A model generated the notes under the pieces. That model was given only the letters and a program-made list of their open reading frames with translations, was not told the DNA's origin and did not search any database. A DNA stretch of 20,259 nt from an uncultured Massilia sp. (GTDB lineage Bacteria > Pseudomonadota > Gammaproteobacteria > Burkholderiales > Burkholderiaceae), in NCBI GenBank assembly GCA_946886065.1, contig CAMPHU010000072.1, forward strand, positions 1 to 20,259, given 5' to 3'. How positions within the stretch are numbered: the stretch's first letter is position 1; the number at the start of each line of letters is the position of its first letter. Below, in pieces: positions 1 to 6,350 of this stretch. A program made the position numbers and the translations under genes.

Positions 1-641
1 TTCGCCGCAATCTCCCTCAACGCCCTCTCGAACACCTCCGGCGGCTGCCCGCCCGAGATCAGGTGCTTCTGGTTGACGATCACCGCCGGCACCGACCGGA
101 TCCCCGCCCGCTGGAAGAACTGCTCGCGCTCGCGCACCTCGTCCGCGAACTCCTCCGACTTCAGGATGCGCGCCGCCGCCTCGCGGTCCAGCCCCGCATG
201 TCCCACCGCGCGCAGCAGCACCTCGTGGTTGCTGGGATCTTCGCAATGGGTGAAGTAGGCGACGAACAGCGCTTCCTTGAGCTCGCGCTGGCGTCCTTCC
301 TGCTCGGCCCAGGACAGCAGCCGGTGGGCGTCAAAGGTGTTGTAGATGCGGCCGCGCCGCTCCATGTCGAACACGAAGCCCACGTCCGCGCCGCGCTGGC
401 GGATCGCCTCGCGGGTCTGGGCCTGCTGCTCCGCCGTGGCGCCGTACTTCTGGGTGATGTGCTCGACGATGTCCTGCCCGTCCGGGCCCATGTCGGGATT
501 CAGCTCGAAAGGCTGGAAATGCAGCTCGGCCTTGAGCTCGTCGCCGACGCGGGACAGCGCCGCGTCCAGCGACTTCAGACCGATTGCGCACCACGGGCAC
601 GAGACGTCCGATACAAAATCGATCCTGAGTTGCTTGGTCAC
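1..641 (-). CDS. FrnE-like DsbA-family oxidoreductase (C-terminus beyond window)
   Basis: The minus-strand frame reads a thioredoxin-fold DsbA-family protein of the FrnE / 2-hydroxychromene-2-carboxylate isomerase-like type. Near the N-terminus DFVSDVSCPWCAIG carries the active-site CPWC. The body continues with FQPFELNPDM and FDAHRLLSWAEQEG. Towards the window edge GIRSVPAVIVNQKHLISGGQ holds the cis-proline loop (SVPAV) typical of the fold. These features support thiol-disulfide exchange or glutathione-like chemistry; the substrate is unknown. No signal peptide is seen, so it is probably cytoplasmic, as FrnE proteins are. The start is GTG at 641, chosen because AAAGGTGG lies just upstream and the protein begins directly with the beta strand before CPWC. 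About 213 codons are present and the reading frame is still open at position 1. It lies 90 bp downstream of plsY on the same strand; that gap contains a GGCACG/CGTGCC hairpin (668-681). Confidence 0.88.
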   Translation of the reverse strand, partial: MTKQLRIDFVSDVSCPWCAIGLKSLDAALSRVGDELKAELHFQPFELNPDMGPDGQDIVEHITQKYGATAEQQAQTREAIRQRGADVGFVFDMERRGRIYNTFDAHRLLSWAEQEGRQRELKEALFVAYFTHCEDPSNHEVLLRAVGHAGLDREAAARILKSEEFADEVREREQFFQRAGIRSVPAVIVNQKHLISGGQPPEVFERALREIAA

Positions 642-731
642 AGCGCACCACCTTTCTTGTCCGTTGCGGCACGGGCGTGCCGGTCAAGCGACTATGGTAA
701 CGCCTCGCCGGAATTCAGGCGCGAGGAGGCC

Positions 732-1364
732 TTACTTCTTCTTGGCGCCCGCCGCCTTGCTGCCGATCCTGGATTCCTTGCCGGCCAGCAGATTGGCGAT
801 GTTCGCGCTATGGCGCCACAGCAGCAGCCCGCTCATGATGAACACGGCGAACAGGATCTCGTCGGCGCCGAACAGCAGGCCGTAGTAGAAAGGCGCGAAC
901 ACCGAGGCGATCAGCGCCGCCAGCGAGGAATAGCGGAAGGCATAGGCCACGATCAGCCAGGTCGCCGCGGTCGCCAGGCCCAGCCACGGATTAATGCCGA
1001 GCAGCACGCCGAGCGCGGTCGCGACGCCCTTGCCACCCACGAACTTGAAGAACACCGGCCACAGGTGGCCGACGAAGACCGCCAGCGCCACCAGGGCGAT
1101 GCCGCCTTCTTCCAGGCCGTACTGCGGACCGAAGTGCACGGCCAGCCAGACGGCCAGCCAGCCCTTGACGCAGTCGCCCAGCAGGGTGGCGATGGCGGCC
1201 TTCTTGCTGCCGCTGCGCAGGACGTTGGTGGCGCCCGGGTTCTTGGAGCCGTAGGTGCGCGGGTCGGCCAGGCCGAAGGCATGGCTCACGACCACGGCGA
1301 AGGAAATCGAGCCGATCAAATAGGCGGCGATGGTGGCGATGATGGTGGCAATCGTTGGGTTCAT
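732..1364 (-). CDS. plsY: Glycerol-3-phosphate acyltransferase PlsY
   Basis: PlsY is an inner-membrane enzyme that transfers an acyl group from acyl-phosphate to glycerol-3-phosphate, giving lysophosphatidate, the first step of phospholipid synthesis. The 210-residue protein is the normal length for the family. All three signature loops are visible: [12 protein letters not shown] (residues 39-50), [18 protein letters not shown] (about 99-116) and the C-terminal [18 protein letters not shown]. Several hydrophobic segments lie between them, starting with the first about 20 residues. The tail is lysine-rich (GAKKK). The start ATG is preceded by a modest AGAGAC ribosome site. It sits 64 bp downstream of ybaK on the same strand, but a good promoter in that gap suggests it also has its own transcript. 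Confidence 0.96.
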   Translation of the reverse strand: MNPTIATIIATIAAYLIGSISFAVVVSHAFGLADPRTYGSKNPGATNVLRSGSKKAAIATLLGDCVKGWLAVWLAVHFGPQYGLEEGGIALVALAVFVGHLWPVFFKFVGGKGVATALGVLLGINPWLGLATAATWLIVAYAFRYSSLAALIASVFAPFYYGLLFGADEILFAVFIMSGLLLWRHSANIANLLAGKESRIGSKAAGAKKK

Positions 1365-1403
1365 CTTGTCTCTTTTTTAATAGGCCAGCAAAACCGGCCC
1401 GTG

Positions 1404-1432
1404 AATATACACCATGCTTCCGGGATAGTCAC
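1404..1432 (-). promoter_or_regulatory. Putative sigma70 promoter for plsY
   Basis: Reading the minus strand, GTGACT (1427-1432) and TATATT (1404-1409) are separated by exactly 17 bp. These match four of six and five of six consensus bases. The -35 overlaps the ybaK stop codon. The resulting leader of about 35 nt contains an imperfect GGCCGG/CTGGCC hairpin before the plsY start. Assigned by inspection only. Confidence 0.5.
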
Positions 1433-1920
1433 TCCGCCAGGGCGCATTGCACCGGCCTTGCCTTCAGCACCTCGACCAGCACGCGCGGGTCGATGCCGAC
1501 CAGGTAGCCGCGCCGCCCGCCGTTGATGTAGATCTTGCCCAGCGCAAGGATGCTCTCCTCGACGAAGACCGGCATCGCCTTGCGGACGCCGAAAGGCGAG
1601 GTGCCGCCCACCATGTAGCCCGAATGGCGCTGGGCCACCTCCGGCTTGCAGGGCTCGACCGACTTGCAGGGAATGGCGCGCGCCAGGTTCTTGGTGGAGA
1701 CCTTGCAATCGCCGTGCATCAGGACGATCAGCGGCCTGGCCGCTTCGTCCTGCATCACCAGGGTCTTGACCACGTCGTGTTCCGGCACGCCCAACTCGCG
1801 CGCGGACACGGCGGTCCCGCCATGTTCTTCGTACTCGTAGGGATGCTCGGAAAAAGCGACCTGGTGTTTGCGCAGGAATTGTGTGGCGGGTGTCTCGGAC
1901 ACGTGCTCTTTCTTGGCCAT
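1429..1920 (-). CDS. ybaK: YbaK-type Cys-tRNA(Pro)/Cys-tRNA(Cys) deacylase
   Basis: This is a trans-editing protein of the YbaK/EbsC family, which hydrolyses cysteine mischarged on tRNA(Pro). The 163-residue length fits. The family core is present: VVKTLVMQ containing the conserved lysine (residue 52), LVMQDEAARPLIVLMHGD, and the glycine-rich GGTSPFGVRKAMPVFVEES. The last part, INGGRRGYLVGIDP, is also typical. The start is taken at the ATG giving MAKKEHVSETPATQFLRKH, which matches where homologues begin; no strong ribosome site is visible in front of it. The frame stays open upstream across the divergent neighbour, but that is antisense reading and not part of the protein. It probably shares a transcript with plsY downstream. 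Confidence 0.93.
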   Translation of the reverse strand: MAKKEHVSETPATQFLRKHQVAFSEHPYEYEEHGGTAVSARELGVPEHDVVKTLVMQDEAARPLIVLMHGDCKVSTKNLARAIPCKSVEPCKPEVAQRHSGYMVGGTSPFGVRKAMPVFVEESILALGKIYINGGRRGYLVGIDPRVLVEVLKARPVQCALAE

Positions 1921-1959
1921 GCGTGGTACGCTAAAGACGAACATAAAGGGGTTTCTATT

Positions 1960-2934
1960 ATGCAGGAAGAAATTCGCTTTGCCACCTTCAACACTTTCAA
2001 CCTGGCCCCGCCCGGCGCGCACCTGTACGACAACCTCGCGCCCTATACGCCGGAGGAGTACGAGACCAAGCTCGCCTGGACCGCGCACCAGCTCGACCTG
2101 CTCAATGCCGACGTAATCGGCTTCCAGGAAATCTTCTCCCAGTCCGTGCTGAAGGAAGTGCTGGCGCGCACCCAGCGCTACCGCCATGCCGCCCACATCG
2201 GCTTCGACCCCGACCCCCATGCCTCGCGCCTGACGCCGAGCGTGGCCCTGGTGTCGCGCCTGCCGCTGGCGGAACCGGGCCAGGCCCTGGGCATGTTCCC
2301 CGATAACGTCGCCATGCCGCCCGGCAGCCGCGACCCGGACCGCTTCACGCGCGCCCCTTTGCACGCGGCCATCGAGCTCGCGCCCGGCGTGATCGTGGAC
2401 GTGATCGTGGTGCACCTCAAGTCGCGCCGCCCCGACTACCGCGCCGGCGACAGCGGCGAGGACCCGCACCTGTACGCCCTGGCCTGCCTGCGCTCGCTGA
2501 TACGGCGCGGCACCGAGGCCACCGCCCTGCGCGTGCTGCTCACCGACATGGCCCACGCCCGGCGCCGTCCGCGCATCGTGATGGGCGACTTCAACGATGT
2601 CGCCGATTCGGTCACCACCGAGATCGTGCTGGGCGAAGGCACGCCGCCGGCGGAGCGCATGTACGACGCCTTCCGCGTGCAGCGCCAGCAGGACAACGGC
2701 CGCGACGTCGGCTTTTCGATCCTGCACGACCGGCGCCATTCCACCATCGACCACATCCTGGTCTCGCCCGAGTTCAACCATGCCCTGCCGGAGGCCATCG
2801 GCGAGGTGAGCAACGTGGTCTACCTGAACGACCACCTGAACCTTGGCCTGCCCGAAGCCTCGGACCACGGCCAGGTGCTGGCGCGCCTGCGCCTCTATCC
2901 TCCGCGCGGCGGGTTCAGGACGGCTGCGGATTGA
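1960..2934 (+). CDS. Endonuclease/exonuclease/phosphatase-family hydrolase
   Basis: The 324-residue protein has the motif series of the EEP (DNase I-like) metal-dependent phosphoesterase superfamily. In order these are FATFNTFNLA (metal-site Asn), VIGFQEIFS (metal-binding Glu), VVHLKSRRPD (catalytic His region), IVMGDFNDVADS (Asp/Asn pair), HSTIDHILVS and SDHGQVLA (terminal Asp-His). All catalytic positions appear intact. The substrate cannot be told from sequence; family members cut DNA, RNA or phospho-lipids. No signal peptide is visible, so it is probably cytoplasmic. The start ATG follows AAAGGGG at about 8 bp spacing. The upstream open frame is the antisense of ybaK and is not counted. 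The two start codons face each other with only 39 bp between them. A hairpin with T-run follows about 75 bp after the stop. Confidence 0.9.
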   Translation: MQEEIRFATFNTFNLAPPGAHLYDNLAPYTPEEYETKLAWTAHQLDLLNADVIGFQEIFSQSVLKEVLARTQRYRHAAHIGFDPDPHASRLTPSVALVSRLPLAEPGQALGMFPDNVAMPPGSRDPDRFTRAPLHAAIELAPGVIVDVIVVHLKSRRPDYRAGDSGEDPHLYALACLRSLIRRGTEATALRVLLTDMAHARRRPRIVMGDFNDVADSVTTEIVLGEGTPPAERMYDAFRVQRQQDNGRDVGFSILHDRRHSTIDHILVSPEFNHALPEAIGEVSNVVYLNDHLNLGLPEASDHGQVLARLRLYPPRGGFRTAAD

Positions 2935-3009
2935 ACTCCCCTGGCATGCATTTCATCGCCGGCTAACGCATTTCATCCCGCCCGGACAGCGGCTCGTCGC
3001 ATCCCGCTG

Positions 3010-3033
3010 GATGGCGCGAACCGCCATCTTTAT
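3010..3033 (+). terminator. Putative intrinsic terminator after the EEP-family gene
   Basis: A perfect 7-bp stem, GATGGCG (3010-3016) and CGCCATC (3022-3028), has a 5-nt loop and is followed directly by TTTAT. It lies 75 bp after the plus-strand stop codon, which is the expected place for this gene's terminator. Confidence 0.5.
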
Positions 3034-3053
3034 AGTTCAACCATGCGCACTGA

Positions 3054-3077
3054 GCTCGATCCCGATGCGGATCGAGC
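3054..3077. repeat. 9-bp perfect inverted repeat in a convergent gap
   Basis: GCTCGATCC (3054-3062) and GGATCGAGC (3069-3077) form a perfect 9-bp stem with a 6-nt loop. No T-run follows on either strand. It lies in the 253-bp convergent gap (2935-3187), which otherwise shows no gene. It may be a secondary terminator or a processing hairpin. Confidence 0.5.
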
Positions 3078-3144
3078 CTACGCGCCACCGGACACTGCGG
3101 ACCGCGGCAGCATGCGGGCGGCCCGCTCCCCTTGATCCGCGAAG

Positions 3145-3167
3145 GCGCCGGCCTGCCAGGCCGGCGC
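3145..3167 (-). terminator. Strong GC hairpin after the small charged-protein gene
   Basis: GCGCCGGCCT (3145-3154) and AGGCCGGCGC (3158-3167) form a perfect 10-bp stem with a 3-nt loop. It begins 20 bp past the stop of the minus-strand gene at 3188. No clear T-tract follows, so termination could be Rho-assisted, or the hairpin could simply protect the 3' end. Confidence 0.45.
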
Positions 3168-3187
3168 AGCGCGTTCTTCCGAATTCA

Positions 3188-3370
3188 TCAAGACAGTTCT
3201 TGCTGCGCGGGCGCGTCCAGCCCCGGCTGCCCTTCGGCCTCTGCCTCTCCGGCTTCCGGTTCGGCGGACCCGCGCTTGGTCTCCAGCTTGCGCTTGGCCT
3301 TTTCTTCCGCCTTGCGCTTCTTTTCGAGTTCCCGCTGACGCTTTTCGTAACTGAAATTGTTCCGAGCCAT
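3188..3370 (-). CDS. Small highly charged hypothetical protein
   Basis: This is a 60-residue protein beginning MARNNFSYEKRQRELEKKRK. Its first half is dominated by Lys/Arg/Glu in a helical, coiled-coil-like pattern. The second half is acidic and Ala/Gly/Pro-rich and probably disordered (GEAEAEGQPGLDAPAQQ). I know no function. Short proteins with this KRQRELEKKRKAEEK pattern recur in Burkholderiales as hypotheticals (recalled, not checked). The ATG at 3370 is chosen because GAGG lies 5 bp upstream; an in-frame GTG two codons earlier would overlap that site. It is downstream of xerD on the same strand, 73 bp away. The composition and ribosome site support a real gene, possibly nucleic-acid or ribosome associated, but that is speculation. 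Confidence 0.7.
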   Translation of the reverse strand: MARNNFSYEKRQRELEKKRKAEEKAKRKLETKRGSAEPEAGEAEAEGQPGLDAPAQQELS

Positions 3371-3443
3371 GTTCACCTCGCTTTGCCAAAAAAGATGGAT
3401 GTTGCACGGCCATTATGGACTAGTCCCGCCGGCGCGGCTTGCA

Positions 3444-4321
<878 letters not shown>

Positions 4322-4349
<28 letters not shown>

Positions 4350-4846
4350 GGGGATGCGGTGGCGCCTTCGTGGCGCAGCAGCCAGCGCTTCACGGACAGG
4401 TGGAAACCGTTCTCGTCGTCCTGGTTGGAGAAACCGCCCAGCCCGCCGGACGCGGTGACGCGGTGGCAGGGGATGATCAGGGGGAACCAGTTGGCGCCGC
4501 AGGCCTGGCCCACGGCGCGCGGCGCCGAGCCGATCAGCTTGGCCAGCTGGCCGTAGGTGCGCACGCTGCCGCGCGGAATGGCGCCGATCGTCTCCCATAC
4601 CTTGCGCTGGAATGCGGTGCCGGCTTCGAACAGCGGCAGGTCGAAACGGAAATCGGGATCGAGCAGGTAGCGCGCGATCTGCTCCGCGGCCTGGGCGGCG
4701 ACGGCGTCGTCGGCGTCTTTTTCCGCATAGTGCGGCGGCAGGTAGACCAGCTCGCGCACCCGCTCGTCCTGCGTGCGGATGCCCATCGCGCCGAAGGGCG
4801 TGGCCACGATGGCGTGGAACAATTCGCTTCCCTGTTCTGTCTTCAT
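4322..4846 (-). CDS. ogt: Methylated-DNA--protein-cysteine methyltransferase (Ogt/Ada-C type)
   Basis: This 174-residue suicide repair protein removes the methyl group from O6-methylguanine onto its own cysteine. The active site PCHRV is at residues 126-130, with acceptor Cys127. The helix-turn-helix DNA-binding part (FQRKVWETIGAIPRGSVRTY) precedes it, and GGLGGFSNQDDENGFHLSVKRWLLRHEGA follows, giving the family's C-terminal layout. The N-terminal domain starts with FHAIVATPFGAMGIRT. The end overlaps the start of xerD by 28 bp, so the two form an operon of DNA-maintenance genes. The ribosome site is weak (GAAGCA). A 96-bp leader separates the start from an upstream intrinsic terminator (4943-4968). 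Confidence 0.94.
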
Positions 4847-4863
4847 GATTGCTTCGTGTGGTG

Positions 4864-4917
4864 CGCGGAAAGACCTCCGCGTAGTGCAATCTTAACTGGT
4901 GGAAAGGATGCTGGGTA
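4864..4917 (-). promoter_or_regulatory. Possible ogt promoter and 5' leader hairpin
   Basis: On the minus strand TAAGAT (4889-4894) could be a -10 element, with a poor TACCCA (4912-4917) 17 bp upstream as -35. Immediately downstream CGCGGA and TCCGCG (4864-4881) form a 6-bp stem with a 6-nt loop, which would be at or near the 5' end of the ogt transcript. The -10 is fair and the -35 weak. Confidence 0.35.
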
Positions 4918-4942
4918 GGGTGTGGAGAGAGTATGACAGGCG

Positions 4943-4968
4943 AAAAAAAACGCACCCTCAGGTGCGTT
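4943..4968 (-). terminator. Clear intrinsic terminator pointing leftward
   Basis: Read on the minus strand, an 8-bp perfect stem AACGCACC / GGTGCGTT with loop TGAG runs straight into a run of eight T (complement of 4943-4950). This is the best Rho-independent terminator in the window. It lies about 270 bp beyond the dctP stop and 96 bp before the ogt start, so it closes either a separate short transcript or a long dctP 3' UTR, or it acts as an attenuator for ogt-xerD. Confidence 0.8.
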
Positions 4969-5018
4969 CAATTCGGGTCACGTTCCGGCTGTTTAGCAGT
5001 GCTAACAGCTTCTGTCAA
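4968..5018 (-). CDS. Possible 16-codon micro-ORF abutting the terminator
   Basis: A TTG-initiated frame reads MTEAVSTAKQPERDPN and stops on TGA, whose last bases enter the terminator stem. GAGGAG lies 9 bp before the TTG, a good ribosome site for this gene-dense GC-rich genome. Its codons (GAA, GCT, GTT, ACT, CGT, CCG, AAA) are the type favoured in highly expressed bacterial genes and differ from the G/C-ending codons of its neighbours. The frame is closed by TAA a short way upstream, so it is not the tail of a longer protein. Length alone makes chance possible. Confidence 0.25.
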   Translation of the reverse strand: MTEAVSTAKQPERDPN

Positions 5019-5239
5019 ACGTGGTGTCTCCTCGAATTACTCCGGTATGAATACCGTGCTTTTGTATGTACTCCCCAAATCCGTGTGTTCTGTGCTGCCT
5101 TCGCACCATGTCAGTGCGAGAAGTCCCCATCATATCGCAAGTGTTTTGGCTGAGCGTATCTTTTTGGCCACACTGTCAAAAAATTTATTTTAGTTATAAA
5201 GAATTCGCATAAGGCAAGCCTTCGCCCTTGTAAAGACGG

Positions 5240-6226
5240 CTAGCGCCCCACTTCGCGACTGATGGCGCGCACGATGTCCTTGCCGATGCGCGTCTCCATT
5301 TGCCCATAGACCGGCATCATGGCGCGCCGCCATGCGGCCTGCTGCTGCGGGTCGAGGGTGTGGATGGTGGTGGTGCCGGCGCGGCGGATCGATTCCAGCG
5401 CGGCGTCGTTGGTGCGCTGGGCGATGGTCTTTTCGTAGGCCGTGGCGTCGCGCATGGCGCGCTCCAGGGTGCTGCGCACGTCCGACGGCAGCCCGTCCCA
5501 GAACTTCTTGTTGACGATCACCGCATAGCCCAGGTAGCCGTGGTTGGACACGGTCAGGTGCTTCTGGCTTTCGTGCATTTTCTGGGTATACATATTGGAA
5601 GGCGTGTTCTCGGTGCCCTCCACCACGCCGTCGCGCAGCGCGGGCGCGGTTTCCGAGAAGGCCAGCACCTGCGGGCGGGCCCCCAGCGCGCGCATCTGGG
5701 CGTCCAGCACCTTGGAGGCCTGGATGCGCATGCGCAGGCCGCGGAAGTCGCCCGGCGCCAGCAGCGGCTTATTGGCCGACATGACCTTGAAGCCGTTGTC
5801 CCAGTAGGCCAGGCCCACGATGCCCTTGGTCTCCAGCTTGCGCAGCAGGTCCTTGCCGACCGGCCCTTCGGTCACGGCGTACAGCGCCGCCTTCGAGGGG
5901 AAGATGTAAGGCAGGTCGAAGGCCTCGAACTCCTTGATGCCCAAGGGCGAGAACTTGGCCAGCGAGGGGGCCAGCATCTGCACCGCGCCCAGCTGCAGGG
6001 CCTCGAGCTCCTCGCGGTCCTTGTAGAGCTGGCTGTTGGGGTAGACTTCGACCCGCACCCGGCCCTTCGTCATCTGCTCGGCGAGCTGCTTGAAGCGCTC
6101 GGCGGCCTGCCCCTTGGGCGTGTCGGGCGCGACCACGTGGCTGAACTTGATGACGATCGGTCCCTGCGCGCACACGTTGAAGCTCATCGCTGCGGCAAGC
6201 GCCCCGACCAGGGCTTTGATCTGCAT
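5240..6226 (-). CDS. dctP: TRAP-type C4-dicarboxylate-binding periplasmic protein (DctP family)
   Basis: This 328-residue extracytoplasmic solute receptor belongs to the TRAP transporter family and probably binds C4-dicarboxylates such as succinate, malate or fumarate in the periplasm. A signal peptide (MQIKALVGALAAAMSFNVCA, cleavage before QGPIV) opens it. The mature part has IKFSHVVAPDTPKGQAAERF, VEVYPNSQLYKDREELEAL, FDLPYIF, the ligand-arginine strand GLRMRIQAS, and VVEGTENTPSNMYTQKM, all hallmarks of the DctP fold. It is divergent from dctS-dctR, an arrangement known from Rhodobacter dctP/dctSR. No dctQ or dctM membrane subunits follow; the next gene leftward is ogt about 390 bp away. It therefore either pairs with a permease encoded elsewhere or serves as a sensor partner for DctS. 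A purine-rich AGGAAGA site precedes the ATG. Confidence 0.93.
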   Translation of the reverse strand: MQIKALVGALAAAMSFNVCAQGPIVIKFSHVVAPDTPKGQAAERFKQLAEQMTKGRVRVEVYPNSQLYKDREELEALQLGAVQMLAPSLAKFSPLGIKEFEAFDLPYIFPSKAALYAVTEGPVGKDLLRKLETKGIVGLAYWDNGFKVMSANKPLLAPGDFRGLRMRIQASKVLDAQMRALGARPQVLAFSETAPALRDGVVEGTENTPSNMYTQKMHESQKHLTVSNHGYLGYAVIVNKKFWDGLPSDVRSTLERAMRDATAYEKTIAQRTNDAALESIRRAGTTTIHTLDPQQQAAWRRAMMPVYGQMETRIGKDIVRAISREVGR

Positions 6227-6350
6227 GGCGGTTCGGTTCTTCCTGGTGAAACGTTAATATGACGATAGGCCAGTCTGGCGCTGTTCTCCCCGACCCGCCA
6301 TCGTGGACTTCCACAATAGCCCGACAGTGTAACCAAGTACAAGGCAAGGC
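6227..6350. promoter_or_regulatory. dctP-dctS divergent regulatory region with two palindromes
   Basis: The 124-bp gap between the divergent starts must hold both promoters. Two short palindromes stand out: GCCAG-T-CTGGC (6269-6279) and GTGGA-CT-TCCAC (6303-6314). They are plausible operator half-site pairs for DctR, a LuxR-type regulator that would bind as a dimer. No full consensus -35/-10 pair is clear in either direction, in keeping with activator-dependent transcription. Confidence 0.4.

Larger units (their letters stand above)
4943..5160 (-). ncRNA. Candidate structured small RNA or leader RNA
   Basis: Between dctP and ogt no convincing gene fits, yet the minus strand carries a series of hairpins ending in an intrinsic terminator. 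They are TCGCAC/GTGCGA (7-nt loop, about 5101-5119), CGGTAT/ATACCG (about 5043-5056), GCTGTT-AGCA/TGCTAAACAGC with one bulge (about 4988-5009), then the terminator at 4943-4968. Upstream there is TTGACA (5174-5179) with TACGCT at a short 15-bp spacing (5153-5158). A better -10, TATGAT (5129-5134), has no good -35. An A+T-rich tract (5161-5212) could act as an UP element. It does not match 6S RNA, tmRNA, RNase P RNA or 4.5S RNA as I know them. A short translated frame may lie at its 3' end. Confidence 0.42.

Noticed and set aside
1447..1959. Upstream extension of the EEP-family gene across ybaK
   Set aside because: The extended part is the antisense of a complete YbaK. A clear ribosome site (AAAGGGG) sits before the ATG at 1960.
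5002..5133. A 43-codon minus-strand ORF starting ATGATGGGG in the dctP-ogt gap
   Set aside because: No ribosome site, and it uses many rare codons (AGA, AGG, ATA, CGA) with no codon bias like the neighbours. It more likely lies within a structured RNA.
4933..5193. An 86-codon plus-strand ORF across the same gap
   Set aside because: Its start region is the A-tract and terminator stem, codon use is random, and it reads antisense to the hairpin series.
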